DNA of 64,000 bases from Schistocephalus solidus (lineage: Eukaryota > Platyhelminthes > Cestoda > Diphyllobothriidea > Diphyllobothriidae), in NCBI GenBank assembly GCA_017591395.1, contig WEDG01000885.1:50594-114593 (forward strand), given 5' to 3'. The position numbers and the translations under genes are program-made. Positions within the stretch are counted from its first letter, which is position 1; each line of letters opens with the position of its first letter. Under the pieces are notes generated by a model. That model made no database searches and was not told where the DNA came from. It worked only from the letters and a program-made list of their open reading frames with translations. Of the stretch, positions 33,906 to 47,142 are shown piece by piece.

Positions 33906-34104
33906 CTGGAAAAAGAATTTAATTGACCAGACGTTTTGAATTCTAGCTCAAAATCCTCATCTGAGCAGCTAAGGGTGCGTCGGTTTAGTCTAGTTACATA
34001 AAGCAGCTGTGATATAGTCGCAGATGTCTGCAACTGTCTCTGATAATGGGTTTATTATAATAGTAGAAATGTTTTAAGTATAAGAATTGTAGTAAAATTT
34101 GTAG

Positions 34105-35800
34105 TATTAAAGTGAATGTAGTAATTTTTCGGGTAATTATGCCTTATATGGCCGCCCGAACAGAACACAGGAAACGGAACCATCCACAATACATTTGTAT
34201 TTGCGCTAAATTCCAAGGAACTTATGTTTATACTAAAGGTTATGGTTAGGGTTGAGTTTTGGGTTAGTTTTAAGTTTGATTTTAAGAGCAGATTTTGGTT
34301 AAGGGTTATGATTACGCTCGGAATTAAGATTTAGGTTTGTCGTAGCGCTAAGGTAAGCATTACGATGACGGTATAATGCCATATTAGGTTTAAGCCATGG
34401 ATCTATTTACCCGTCCGAAATTTTCCCTAAGGCCACCTATTTTAAGCGGCTGCGTTAGCTAACCGTGACCTGATTAGCCAGCCATTAAAGGCATCCCTAG
34501 CATAATATGGGGCAATTATACTTTCTGTACCCGATGTTTCCAATGATATATTCACAAAAATTTTTAAATGTGTTTTAAATTAGCAAGAATTCCTTAAGTA
34601 GTATCTTGATATTAACCATCATGCAGATGAATCTCAAGACATTTCAGCTATGATGGAATGTCAGCATTTAAATGTGCTTCTTAGCTGTCGTCTCCAAAAA
34701 AACAAACGTGGAAAAAATAACCGCTTATTTAAAATGCTCTTATCCCATGGCGTTCCGAGTTCAAGCTAGCTTCCAATATTTTTTCTAGAAAAAATGCCGA
34801 ACTCTATTCATGCTTGTATACGTTTTAAAACCCTTACGTTCACTCTAACTTTTCTACGCGAAGTAAACCTATCAAGTGGTTTAAAAATTTTCTTATTATG
34901 AATTGAAACAGTTCTTATACTGAAAGACACTCTTACTTCAAGTAAAAAGTTTTTGGAACAGATCACTTACTTTCAAACGATTACGAAAAAAACATTTAAA
35001 TTTATGTTTTCAATCAAATAAATTGGAAATAATTAGGGCATCAAACATTAGTGGACAAAATTCATACTATTTAAACAGTCCTTTTTAGTGGATATGATTT
35101 TTGCCGGCGATCGGAATGACGTATTCAAACTCAGTCACCTTGCTGTAACGAAGCATTTTAGGATTTAAACTTGCAACATCATCCGATTTGTCATTTCTAA
35201 CTCTTTTCTGATAATCCGTCAACTAGTCTTAAAACGTTTAAATTAGTTGGCTTATAAAGTTCACATTCAAGCTGTTAAGTCACATTATCGTATCCTGTCG
35301 GATGCAATCTGGGCTGGTGATCACACATCAAACTAGGCGTGGTCTCAAACGCCTAATGAGGGTCGTGTATTTCTACCGTCAGCAAGATAAATTCCTCCGG
35401 ACTCAGAAAACTAGATGCTGATAGCTGTCTCGCAGGTGCATCAGGAACACCCGATTTGCATTTATTCTTCGATGGCTGCTAGAATTAGTAGAGGATTTGG
35501 CAGTTATGAATAATTCAATTGACCCTATTGTGTAGAACAAAGCGGACTTTGTGCGGTTTGAACCCACACCACCTAGGGGAAGGCATTAGTACAGCCAACA
35601 CTGAAGTTAACGGAATGTTTTTGAAAATTAGATTTTAGACTCAGAACATATTGCACGCAATAGATATCTCTGATTTTGACATACATTTCTTAATTTCAGT
35701 GTTTCAATTATGCAGTTGCTTAAGTTAGTAGGTTCAAGTGTGCAAAACTGTATGCACTTAACTAAAATGTACTTTATGCGTTCTAATCAGCATTACTTAA
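34105..35800 (+). repeat. Left arm of a large inverted repeat
   Basis: Pairs in inverse orientation with 38,590-40,150. Clear landmarks: GTTTCCAATGATATATTCAC at 34,536 against its complement near 39,713; CAGCTATGATGGAATGTCAG at 34,647 against 39,597; AACTAGGCGTGGTCTCAAAC at 35,331 against 38,916. Identity looks high over most of about 1.6 kb. The left arm has an extra ~130 bp near 35,475-35,605. No coding capacity was recognised. Confidence 0.85.
34235..34345 (+). repeat. Degenerate GGTTAGGG-like run inside the inverted repeat
   Basis: GGTTATGGTTAGGGTTGAGT and following GGGTTAG/GGTTAAGGG words. The inverted counterpart is at 39,870-40,045. Confidence 0.6.
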
Positions 35801-35929
35801 CAGATGACCTGGTTACCTTAATTCGCTTGTTATTTTTTTTTTTGAAGCAAGCAGCGGTGCCGATTCCTTACTTTGTACATGCGCATGTTTATGTGGGTAT
35901 AAAGCAAACACGCTAAAAATGACTACTTA

Positions 35930-36300
35930 ATTTGCATGCATTTTTACCATTGATATTCTATTGTTTAACCTATGAATGCTTCGTAGACGGGATCCACGTG
36001 GACCTTTAGCAAGGTGAACAATCGATCAGAACATGTGAATACTTTTCATTACCGTCAACTGGTCAAATGCAGTTCAGGTTACGGACGGGAAAATAAAATA
36101 GCGAACCTCACTGTGGAGTTGGCACAACAAATGCGAAATTCTTGGTTGCCGGACTATGCCAAATCCAGCATACATAAAGTTTTATTGGATTAAAAATTTA
36201 AGCCTGCCACGTTTTCGTGTAAGACGGCATGATATCCGGTTTATTTGGCATTATTTATGAAGACTGCCATGTTAGGACGGAGCGTACCGTAGTTTCGGCA
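35930..36300. other. Spacer of the inverted repeat, no gene recognised
   Basis: Nothing recognised in this part of the ~2.8-kb spacer. ORF 36,316-36,576 (-) and its opposite-strand partner further right have no recognised domain. Confidence 0.4.
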
Positions 36301-36624
36301 TCTCGCTCTCATTAGTCAATCAACCTGAAAGGGTCCTGGCTGCGTACAGTTTCCCGCATCGGCACACAGACAGAGCAGGATAAACTCAGTATCCCTAATG
36401 GTATGTCTCCCAAGGGAATGCCAAGAAGGGCGGGAGGTGGTCTGTGCAAACTTTTGGCGACCAGGAATCACTCTGTTCCGGAAGTTGGACAAGTGTGTCA
36501 CCGTTGAGAGGAAACGTGAGCAGCCTGGCCAATGCAGACACCCGTGTTTCGCCGACAGTCTGCCGTTGCATGACACAGCTGCTAAGATTTCAGCTCATCG
36601 TTGATGGCTGCTTGGTGGCAGTTT

Positions 36625-36965
36625 AGTGAATATTACACGGTTATCCGCTGTGGCTGATAGAAGTCGGTCAAGAGCTTCATATCAATTTTCAGTTTTCTCC
36701 TCTGGATTATCTACCAGAAAGCAGGCAAGGAACATTAGGGGATCCACTGGTGAACTGGATCCCTCGCAGCTGCGTGAAGCCTCGGCTGAATACTAGCAAA
36801 GAAAGCGTCTGGGTTTTAGCTACTACCTGTGTCGCCAACATGGTGCATCCTGTTAACCCTGTATACTACTGACTGTTTATTAGTAGGTTAATTTATATTA
36901 CGCGGTTTTTCGCTGTGACTGATAGAAGTTGGTCAAAAGGTTCATATTAACTTTCAATCTTCCAC
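36625..36965 (+). repeat. Direct repeat pair interrupted by a decayed family B element
   Basis: The ~65-bp sequence around CGCTGTGGCTGATAGAAGTC (36,640-36,700) recurs at 36,905-36,960. Between them, about 36,730-36,850, lies a family B-like unit (GGGGATCCACTGG ... GTCTGGGTTTTAGCTACTACC). Its core reads CTGGTGA and stem III is broken, so the ribozyme is not expected to work. Confidence 0.5.
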
Positions 36966-36999
36966 AATGATCCTGAAAATAGACTGATTTACTCTTAGT

Positions 37000-37840
37000 T
37001 TGAAAATCATTTCTGAGGAAAATAAAAGTTAACTATATGGCTTCAACTTTCGCAAATTGCTGAAAATATGAGATGGGTTACAGGCATCTACAAAGTGAAT
37101 TTGAGATACGCAGAGCAGATGGAAATTTTCAATTTAATAGTATTCAAAATGCGATCTGTAGGTGGCATGTCATATGCTGCAGAGGCAATGACTGGGGAGG
37201 GGGGAGGTTATTTTGGATCGGATCGCGAGTTCGACTACCCACCTACAGAGACGGTAATTTTGCGTGCTCAACTGTCGCTAGTGGGCGTATGTGGTCGGAT
37301 GCACAGCCTGCCAATTTCTATTATGTGGGGAGGAGGTGAATTAGATGCACCCCTTATCACACGATGATAACTAGTGACTTCACTGCCTTCTGTGAAGCGG
37401 TTTAATACAATCAACTACGTAGGAGGCACGATTATTTAACGGTTGACTGAGCAGTCAGTGGACATCCAGGCGTTCTGCACTTGGCTTCAATTGTGATCAT
37501 CACCAAAACGATGCTAATGTTGAAGATGTGTCCCATCTGCGTGGTAGGGTTTGTCACCGTCAATTTTTGGTGCAGCCCTTCAGTAGTCAATTGATGCTTG
37601 TTTACTTGTATCTGCTGTTTTCAACCGGTTTCTTTGACGCGGTTGCACTGGTAAATGCTGGGCTGTTTTTTTTCCACAACGCTTGTTGACGCATTTTTAG
37701 GTCTGGCCTTAAAACAATTTCTGTTCTGGGTGCAGGAGGTAGCCAGTGGCAGCTATTAGACTCCTCTGAACAACTGCTTGTGGATAGCCGTTGTCTCGGA
37801 AGACTGGTCATAGAAACTTGATCCCATTACGCTTGGCGAG
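37000..37840. other. No gene recognised
   Basis: Overlapping ORFs at 37,068-37,367 and 37,073-37,339 have no recognised domain. Confidence 0.35.
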
Positions 37841-37844
37841 TGAT

Positions 37845-38035
37845 GGGGCTGCAATGAGTTTTCATGCGGGACTCTTTAGTCCCACGTTCTGCCTTGGGCT
37901 CAATCCTAAGCACCGCCCGTAGCCCTCGTGTTCTGCTGCGGCTGCTGGCGGGGATCGAGAGTGAGCCTCAATGCTGAATGGGATGAGTGAGTCCCGTCAC
38001 CGATCAGTGAGTGTTCACTCAACGACTTCCAGCCC
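37845..38035. mobile_element. Family A body fragments in inverted orientation
   Basis: GACTCTTTAGTCCCACGTTC with TGCCTTGGGCTCAATCC (minus orientation) is followed by GGCTGCTGGCGGGGATCGAG with GATGAGTGAGTCCCGTCACC (plus orientation). Both match the body of the 1-1,195 units. Heads and hammerheads are missing. Confidence 0.55.
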
Positions 38036-38589
38036 TGTCCAACTTCGGTCTCTACCGACAGAAAATTGATTTGAGATCAACTCTTATTTTACCTTAATCT
38101 TTGTGCTTAGTCAATACTGTCCAGCATTCTGACCTGCAGGTTTGTTGTCCTCCGGTGGTTTCGGAAGGATTATAGTTTTACTTCTAGGCCATCTTTCGCC
38201 GACGTCGTCCGCATCTGCTGTCATTTTCTGTGTCGACATATGGTATTTGGTTTTCCAGGACGTAACCTTGACTGTGGTTGACAGATGGCCGTAATGAACC
38301 GTATTCACCATTTTTGCTCAATTATTCACTTTGCCAAAGATATGCTGAAGGGATTCAATTAAAAGTATTCATTTTGGTGATGGCTAGGTGGGTGATTTGA
38401 ATAATCATCTGGCCTCCTTTATCGGCGCGAAACCTTTAATTCCATTCTCTCTTTCTGTTTAGGATATATCCAAGACATGCGGAAATCCGCATTTACAAAG
38501 TGATGAATTTTTGATTACATCAGAAAAATAACACTTGACGTAATGTAGCTTTACAATAAAAAGGCTTTTATCCAGGACGTGTGTTGAAA

Positions 38590-40150
38590 GTGATCGATAG
38601 TGGGTTATAATAAGAACGCATGAAGTACATTCTAGTAAAGTGCATACATTTTGCACACTTCTTTCTACCAAATTGAGCAGATGCATACTTAAAACACTGA
38701 AATTCAGAACTGAAAGCCGAATTCAGAGTTATCGATAGCGTGCGATATGTTTTGTGTCCGAAATCTGATTTTCGAAAGCATTCAACAAGCATTTGACGAA
38801 TAAATGCCTATCAAGTGTTCATGATACACTTGCGAGACAGTTATCAGCATCTAGTTTTCTGAGTCCGGAGAAATTTATCTTGCTGACGGTAGAAATACAC
38901 GACCCTCATTAGGCGTTTGAGACCACGCCTAGTTTGATGTGATCACCAGCCCAGATTGCAGCCGACAGGATACGATAATGTGACTTAACAGCTTGAATGT
39001 GAACTTTATAAGCCAACTAATTTAAACGTTTTTGGACTAGTTGACGGATTATCAGAAAAGGGTTAGAAATGACAAATCGGATGATGTTGCAAGTTTGAAT
39101 CCTAAAATGCTGTGTTACAGCAAGGTGACTGAGTTTGAATACGTCATTCCGATCGCCAGCAAAAATCATATCCACTAAAAAGGACTGTTTAAATAGTATG
39201 AATTTTGTCCGCTAATGTTTGATGCCCTAATTATTTCCAATTTATTTGATTGAAAACATAAATTTAAATGTTTTTTTTCGTAATCGTTTGAAAGTAAGTG
39301 ATCTGTTCCAAAAACTTTTTACTTGAAGTAAGAGTGTCTTTCAGTATAAGAACTGTTTCAATTCATAATAAGAAAATTTTTAAACCACTTGATAGGTTTA
39401 CTTCGCGTAGAAAAGTTAGAGTGATCGTAAGGGCTTTAAAACGTATACAAGCATGAATAGAGTTCGGCATTTTTTCTAGAAAATATATCGGAAGCCAGCT
39501 TGAACTCGGAACGCCATGGGATAAGAGCATTTTAAATAAGCGGTTATTCTTACCACGTTTGTTTTTTTGGAGACGACAGCTAAGAAGCACATTTAAATGC
39601 TGACATTCCATCATAGCTGAAAGGTCTTGAGATTCATCTGCATGATGGTTAATATCAAGATACTACTTAAGGAATTCTTGCTAATTTAAAACACATTTTA
39701 AAATTTTTGTGAATATATCATTGGAAACATCGGGTACAGAAAGTATAATTGCCCCATATTATGCTAGGGATGCCTTTTATGGCTGGCTAATCAGGCCACG
39801 GTTAGCTAACGCAGCCGCTTAAACAGGTTGCCTTAGGGAAAATATCGGGACGGGTAAATAGATCCATGTCTTAAACCTAATATTGCATTAAACCGTCATC
39901 GTAATCCTTACCTTAGTGCTACGACAAACCTAAATCTTAACTCCTTGCGTAATCATAACCCTTTTCCAAAATCTTCTCTTAAAATAAAACTTATAACTAA
40001 CCCAAAACTCAACCCTAACCATAACCTTAAGTATAAACATAAGTTCCTTGGAATTTAGCGCAAATACAAATGTCTTGTGGACGGTTCCGTTTCCTAAGTT
40101 CTGTTTCTGCGGCCATAATTACCCGTACTAATACTATTACTACTACTTCA
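38590..40150 (-). repeat. Right arm of the large inverted repeat
   Basis: Inverse of 34,105-35,800 (landmarks given there). Together the two arms and the spacer make a ~6-kb potential foldback. The ORFs 38,459-38,792 and 39,363-39,614 have counterparts in the left arm and no recognised product. Confidence 0.85.
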
Positions 40151-40164
40151 CGATACTTTCCATC

Positions 40165-40600
40165 AAGCTCCAACAGTTATCTGCTGCCCACGATATGTCC
40201 TGTCTTTGAAATCCGATTTTCGAAAGCATTCAAGCAGAAGTCAACGGCTAAGTACCCATCGGGAGCTCATGACGTCTGTGCGAGACAGTGGCTGGTCTTT
40301 TGTTTATGCCTGCGGCCGAGTTGACCTGTCTGAACAAAGAAATATGCCACACCCATTAAGTTTGATATGTGGCCACCACCGCGCGTAGGATACGATCACC
40401 TGTCTTACCGGGTAGAACGTTATGCTTCCTGGCCAATTGGTGTTGGGGTTTGTAGTGTGTGATCGATTACCACCAATAAGCCAGCAATGACAGATCACGA
40501 GTGTTTGTAGTATTCAAAAGCATATGACATAATTCCAAAATATTTTGGTCACCGCATGGTGACGGCCTTTGAATACATGTCCTTTCCCATCCAATTCGAA
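40165..40600 (-). repeat. Third, diverged copy of the inverted-repeat sequence
   Basis: Follows the right arm in tandem in the same orientation: GAAATCCGATTTTCGAAAGC at 40,208 matches 38,758, then TGCGAGACAG, AAGTTTGATATGTGGCC and TAGGATACGATCACC match 38,833-38,990 in order. It is clearly more diverged than the arms are from each other. Confidence 0.6.
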
Positions 40601-40619
40601 TGTCTTTCTAAACCCAAAT

Positions 40620-43265
40620 AAACGTTATATAAAAACCTTCGCATAACATTCTCTGTTATGCTCATTAACTATCAGTTTTTAAAAGACTGAAAATTATATT
40701 GTCTTAAGACAGTGTAATGCTCATTCAACTAATGTCTTATCTTTCAAAAAGCGTACAGCTTCATTGAGAAACCTTTCTATGACTATGAGACATCGATTCC
40801 ACAGGAAGAATATTTACATGACACGTTATTTACTCTAAAAATATTATGAAAGAGAGTTTTTTAGCAGTTTTTCTATACTATGTGTTTCAATTCCTAAAAG
40901 TATTGAAAATCTCCAAAATGCTGTTGTAGCCCGTAAGTACTTATTTAAAGCCAGTGTGCCTCTGAGCTTCTACTGGGTAGTACCTGAACTTACGACAGCA
41001 TTCAACTAAACGTTCCTAGTTGACACGATTTCACCAAATTCCGTTTAAACTTTTGCTGGTTGCCGCCTGACAAGAATGAAGAATTGACTAATCCCTCTTA
41101 GAAAGGACCTTGTTTGATCAATGGGGTTTGCTAGGAAGTTGCCTTTACACAAAACTGGTTCGTCGAGTATATTGTGATGCCTAGCGTTCTCAGCGATGTT
41201 TTCGTATTTGGAACGAAGTTCGTGGGTGAATTATTTTTCCTGAGATTGACCATCAGCTTAACTTTTCTCCGTCTTGAAGAATTTCATCCTTTTCTTAATG
41301 TCCCACTTAAAAGAGACGTCTTTGTGTGTCTCATGGCATTGAAGTGGGTCCCTATGGCTTTTTAAGACTTAACTGTCACACGCATTAGTCTTGAAATTCG
41401 CAGCTTTTTTATCTGGAAATAAAAAGGACATTATAGCCCGCGAGAGGAGTGCATAAACGGAAGTGTTTTTATGCCCTTTCCGGGATGTATAAGCACCGGA
41501 AAGTGATTAAAAACTACTAACTTCACCCACGGAAATGCGTCTAAACTGTACTTAATGGCAGAAACTAAAAATGAGACCGGCAACCTGCCTAGGTTATGTC
41601 CCATGCCAACAATCTCACTGTGGTGCCGCTTAAAGTTGAGCACACGGTTAAAGTCATCAGTGAACACTACTAGTTGTGTAATGCGATCGTTAGTATTGCA
41701 CGGCGAGGGTTTATTTGGGCTCCTCCTCAGCAAGTAATCGTTCAAATACGAGGAGATTTTCAAACAAAACAAAAATTATTTTCTGTAGTGAAGTAGGTTA
41801 GCAGTGCTGTGTTCTTTCATTAAGTACATGTCAGTCAGTCGGTCAAGTAGCGTTCGTGAGAACCATCGCAGTGAACAGAGTGATTCAGCATTAAACCCTC
41901 GCCAAACAGTCTCTGCAATTTTTCGATGAACAACTTTAAGGAGTCAGCATGTCCACTATGATTTTTTTAAATTTCGAATTCAGAGAAGTTGATTAAGTTG
42001 CATTTACTTCTACTGGCACCTCAGCGAGTCAACATTAGTATCGACAAGTGCTGAAGTGATTACGTCGGCACAAGTGAATTGGTAGTATTTAAAAGAAAAT
42101 TAATATTTTTTAAGAAGTTAACATAAACAAAAAACAAATAAATACGAGGAGTTATTAAAAAAGATCAGAATTTTTATCATTAGGCAAGTAGGTTGGGAGT
42201 TCTGCCCTCTCCCGATAGATTCGTTTACCAGACACTATTCCTGCTCAGTTAGGCGAAACCATCGCAGTAGAAAGAGTGGTTGTTTTATTAACCCTCTTCC
42301 TGCGAACGTTTTCCGTGAATTTTCGATAAAAGATATTAAGAAGCCATCCGCCTATATCTATTTCCGTTTCCTGTTAACGCATCTACTTATTCTCAAAGTG
42401 CGTACTAATTAAGTATTTTTTTACAGAATATAGTTTTTAGGCAGTCAAAAAGAATCTTTCGAAAGCCCATACCCACTTGTAATAATGCTGCATGATGATT
42501 CATAATGTAAGCCTATTGAAGTAAACTTTTATACCATCAACACATTTCAGTAGTATTACGTTTCAATCATCTTAATAATCTTCCTGACGTTTATGAACTG
42601 TCTTCTTTACGACAGGAGTGATGAGTCGCGCTCTCATTTTATTAATTCAGTAAGACGACGGCCTAACAGAGAGTAAATAGGCGCATTCAGAAACGGGGGT
42701 TAAGTTTAATTGTATAACCAGATTTCCTACCACTCCGAATGCACTAAAATTTGCACTCGAAGGTCTCCAGGAGGTTGGACATGTTGAAGTCCCGCTTTGT
42801 AGCTTGTTTTATTTTGACCACTAAAGGGTAATCTGGTGAAGAAAAAATCAGAAAAAATAAGCCACTAAGAAAAGAAAAGGCGTAATCATTTCGTGGAGGG
42901 AGGATATTTGAGTTCCCAGTTAGCCGTGCGGCGTTTGCTTCTCAATGCCAATTTTTCCAACTACCTGTCCAGGATATAATCCAGCTTGAATCCAGTTTCC
43001 TACTAAATTTCGATAAATGCTGTTTTTTGACTATAAAATTCAAAACACCTTTCTTGTCCGTGAACCAGCTCAGTTTAAACTTGCAATATTACAAAACTTA
43101 GCAGTGTTCTGTTTCAAAAAGCTACATGGAAATTTCCTAATTATAAAACTGTAATATGCGTCGACTCTGTGCTTGCGTCTATTTTCCCTCAGCGTCTTTC
43201 AAAAGTTTTACGCTTACTATTTATTGCCATTGTTCATGATTATGATTGAACCTGTAGATCTGTGC
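40620..43265. other. AT-rich DNA, no gene recognised
   Basis: No coding exon identified in 2.6 kb. ORF 41,431-41,772 (-, 113 codons) has no recognised domain. Confidence 0.4.
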
Positions 43266-43279
43266 AGGTATACAAAGTG

Positions 43280-44945
43280 GCTTGACGCGTATCTATATAA
43301 ATATGGTAGATCAGAGATGGTATGCATTCCAAGCTGATATAATGAAAAGTGGACGAGGTTTTTCGGAAAAATTCCTGTTGAACAACTTCTCAGAAGGGAA
43401 GTGCTGGCCTCGCTTCTACAGCCTGTCAAAGGTGCACAAGCCAGGAGTGTCCCTACATCGCATCGTCTCCTTGCATGGCACCCCAACGTTTGGCTTTCAA
43501 AGCGGTTGTACCAGCGACTTTGTTTCCTCATCAAAGACACGAGTGGATAATGAAGTCGGCTGAAGTGTTTTCGACGCGGAGGCAGACGAGGTGATAATTT
43601 CATCTGACGTGTTCTGGCTGTTCATCTCTGTCTCAGTTGGCCTGCATAGCAACATTACCGACGGCTTTCTCCGAAGCAAACCTGATCAGACCGAACAAAA
43701 GCTCAAGCGAGCACTTACCGTCGAGTTCATAGAACCGTGTCTTAAGACATTCTTCACATTCAACGGCCAGGTCTACGAGCAAAAGGAGGGGACGCCAATT
43801 GGCTCGCCTCTGTCTGAACTAATTGCCGAAGCAGTTTTGTAGAGGCTTGAGCAACTGGTCTTCAACTCGTACCCCCCCCGAAGTTCTGGGCCAGATACGT
43901 CGATGACACGTTCATCATAAGCAAGAGGCGTCACTTGCAGGCTTTCAGGGTATTGTTGAATTCAATCTTTCCCGGCATCCAGTTTACCATGGAGGAAGGA
44001 GTCAACAATCAATTGCTTTTCCTTGACGTCCAAGTTAGAAAACTGACAGACGAGTAGATAATGAAGACAGTCGACCGTAAGATGAATAAGATCACGCGCA
44101 TCGTCGACGGCAGAATTAACCACCCCGCCGGTCAAAAACGCAGTTTTGTTGGAGCCCGTTTCCAGCGCGCTCAAACTTGCTGCAGCGACGAGGGTGGGAG
44201 AAAGGAGAAGATGAAGTAATTAAGTGCCCTATTTTGATCCAAATGGTTATCCAACCTCCTTCATACGCAAGTGTCTCGCGTAGCCCCAATCTGGGTGGTC
44301 GACCTGATACCGTTCGTGATTAGTGTGACTCTCAAACTGGCATCAACAATAAAACAACAGATCGTGAAGTCCGAAGATCCGTTGCCAGTGACAAAACAAT
44401 CAGCAGTGGCCTACCGCATACCATGCCGAAATTGCAGTGCAAGGTTTGCTGGGGAAATGGCAAAAATGGCTCGACACAAGCTTACACAACCGCCAGTTTC
44501 CAATCAACACAAGGAAAGTCTGTCTCTGGTCTATGGCCACGTACAGCAGCAGGAACACAGTTTCGACTTTGAGAAACCAAAGTTGCTCGGCCGAGCCAAT
44601 GATAAGATGGCCAGACTGATGCTGGAAAGTTGGTCCCTAACTAGCACACTTGACTGAAACATCGATTTGCACCCCGCCTACCAGACGCTGCGTACATGGC
44701 TCAAGTCAGTTCCAAGAGGACCGCAAGGACGGGTGATAATCGTCACACAGGGCCGACTGCTGACATCCGTAGACCAAAGAGGAGGCACCCATGGGAATTA
44801 ATGCGACCGGCTTGGCCCACTGGCTCACCGACACAACCGTGAGGCTGAAGACACTACACGTGACTGTTCAGTCCATCATCTGACGAGGGGAAGCCAACAG
44901 ACAGCTGCTCGAGTCGTTTTCAGGTTTAGAATAAACCCACAAAAC
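43280..44945 (+). pseudogene. Penelope-like element PLE-2 (RT and GIY-YIG remnant)
   Basis: A different family from PLE-1. Frames in order: FYSLSKVHKPGVSLHRIVSL (about 43,411-43,473), a palm block GTPIGSPLSELIAEAVL (43,790-43,842), then after a frameshift FWARYVDDTFIISKR and FPGIQFTMEEGVNNQLLFLD (43,880-44,035), and the endonuclease AYRIPCRNCSARFAGEMAKM (44,400-44,460), in which the usual GQT reads GEM, so a conserved block is altered. It ends with LDXNIDLHPAYQTLRTWLKS near 44,650-44,710. Several stops and frameshifts make it non-functional. A CATCTGACGAGGGG core near 44,877 recalls the hammerhead position of PLE-1, but no GAAA partner was found. Confidence 0.85.
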
Positions 44946-44949
44946 GGCC

Positions 44950-45930
44950 ACTTTTTGGAAGTCCCTTAGTGGGAAATCGGAAATTCGTTAGTCACCAGTA
45001 CTTCTTTTTTAACTTCTAAGGGATGTTAAGAGATTGCTAGATAGTCAGGCTGAATGTAGTTCCTTGTTTATTTGCAGTTCCACATGACCTTGAGCAGCTA
45101 ATCAGCTGGCATTTCAGCCAATCAGGCGCAAACGTCTTGAAAGAGTACAAAGATCCGCCTTTCTTTCTTCCCCGTTATTCGAGGAGAAATTTCGTACAAG
45201 TTTTGTTACGCATGGCCTAACAGTTGTATTCGGTCGCTCACAGCCGAACTTACAGAAATGGAAATGCCGAGGCTGGTGATGCGTGAATAGGATTCCACTA
45301 AGGGTACTGTTGTTAATTAGTAGTATAGTTTGTAATTGTAAAAGCTGATTGCAGACTTCTGACATGCAGTAATGCTCTGACCATATTAATCTTCTGACTA
45401 AATAGGTTCCAGTGGAAGTGAATTGAAGCCGCACAAAAGTGTAGTTTGACAGTTTAAACTAATTTTAGGAAAAAAGATAGCCTCATCTTTAAACATGGAC
45501 TTCTTCCGGGCGGTCACAGCGTCAAATAATGGAACACATAGAGGAGATATATTACTTAAGTAGCCCATTCCAGCTTGCGTGCTGGCATTCAAGAATCCTA
45601 GCTTTGGCCAGTAAGGTGGCTTTCTTTGCTAGTACTAGTTTCCTCTAAAGAAATAATGTATCAGATACGTTATTCAGTATTATACTTTGCATCATGGAAC
45701 GGAATGTTTGGTTTTCACTTTGTGTCCTGTTATCTTGCCTTCAGCCTGTCCGGAGACAGCGGACAAGCCTCTGCCAACCAGTCGGAATGCGCCTACTTGT
45801 TTCAACTACGTCCTCGATGCACAAAGACCAAAGGAATTCGGTTGTCGGCTGATGCTCATGCGTAAATTAGTACAATTTTTTTCAAATAATATTTATTTGT
45901 TTATATATTTTTTATTCACTATTGACCTTG
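44950..45930. other. No gene recognised
   Basis: ORFs of 64-106 codons on both strands without recognised domains. Confidence 0.35.
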
Positions 45931-45944
45931 CCGAAACAGAGAAG

Positions 45945-46085
45945 ACAGAGCCATTTCTGGCTTATTAGACGTTATCAGCCAGCTATACTCAACCCCAGGT
46001 AGTGCTCAATCTCATGACCCATTGACCATTTAAATACTCCCGATGTAAACCAATAAGCCCCTAGCGCAGTGGATTATGGGCTTAC
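45945..46085 (-). mobile_element. Family A, truncated unit
   Basis: CATTTCTGGCTTATTAGACG with TTATCAGCCAGC (hammerhead core read on minus as CTGATAA...GAAA) is followed by remnants of the tRNA-like head. One stem I strand is missing. Confidence 0.6.
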
Positions 46086-46089
46086 ACCG

Positions 46090-47025
46090 AAAGTATCTAG
46101 CTTATAGTCTGAAAACTCGGAATGCATGTGTAACAGCAAATTGAGCTCAAACACATTGGGGAGTTTAAAAAACAGTTTAAACCATAAAATATACTTTTTT
46201 CAAGTAGAAAATTTAAGGAAATCATAACTTGTTTACCAAATATTACAAGAACTGAATATTTGGTATATTTTGTCTATAAAATATATTCGAATCTATAAGT
46301 ACTTCGAAAATCGATGGAAAAATGTATACTACTTAAGTATTCTTTTGCTACAGTGTCGTTTGCGGCCAGTCGGTCTTGAAGTTACTGAAATACTTGGAGA
46401 TTATGCTGTAGGATAATTAGTAATACGAGCATATGCTCGATAGTAAGGACCAGCTGAGCTGCAATCGTCGGCATTGGCAAGATACGTCGTAACACGAAAG
46501 GTTTGTGCTCGAAACCTCTCTCTCCTAATCGACGCCTCCTTTTACTTGGAAATACCAACTTGCAATCGTAGTTTCTCTATCATGGACCATAGAGGCGGTC
46601 TGAACATAAAGGGTGTCATTTTATTCCAATGCTTTTGCTCAGTAACCAATCTCATAATATGTTAACCTGAGATTCATAACTTTGTATTCGACTTGAAAAG
46701 CCTACTTACTCGGACTCCTGATATTTATTACCGTGCAGGTTAATTTAGTCAGACATGTTATGATGCCGTAGTTTAAATGCTCTTCTTTTAGATTACTTGT
46801 AAAAACACAGGTTGGTAAAAAGAGACTGCATAAGTAAATTCATTTTCCCCTTCATTTTCAATGCCCTTATAAGTTCAAATTCTCTTTATGGAAAACATCC
46901 ACACAATCATACTGAAAAGGATATAGCTAGATTCTCAAAAAGGTTTTTCAATACCCTCAAACTTTTCAGCCCGAATGGCCGTAGAATTTGTTTATAAGGG
47001 ATCAGAGTCTACATACAGTATACAT
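46090..47025. other. AT-rich DNA, no gene recognised
   Basis: Only ORFs under 65 codons, no recognised feature. Confidence 0.4.
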
Positions 47026-47034
47026 ACATATATA

Positions 47035-47140
47035 CAGTGTATCGGGGAAGTAATTTCTGAAATTATTAAGTGCAGAACATGGAGTCAGGTAATCCGGACA
47101 TGATTTTTTAGGGTCAGACCCGATTATTCTCTGGCGTCCA
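47035..47140 (+). repeat. Family C repeat unit (partial)
   Basis: GTATCGGGGAAGTAATTTCT ... AACATGGAGTCAGG ... GGGTCAGACCCG, shared with 60,133-60,310 and 60,495-60,655. It directly precedes a family B element here, so B and C may be parts of one composite element. Confidence 0.65.
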
Positions 47141-47142
47141 TA

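Noticed and set aside
44877..44925. CTGACGAGGGG at the PLE-2 3' end as a hammerhead
   Set aside because: The right position by analogy, but no GAAA and no stem I return strand were found.
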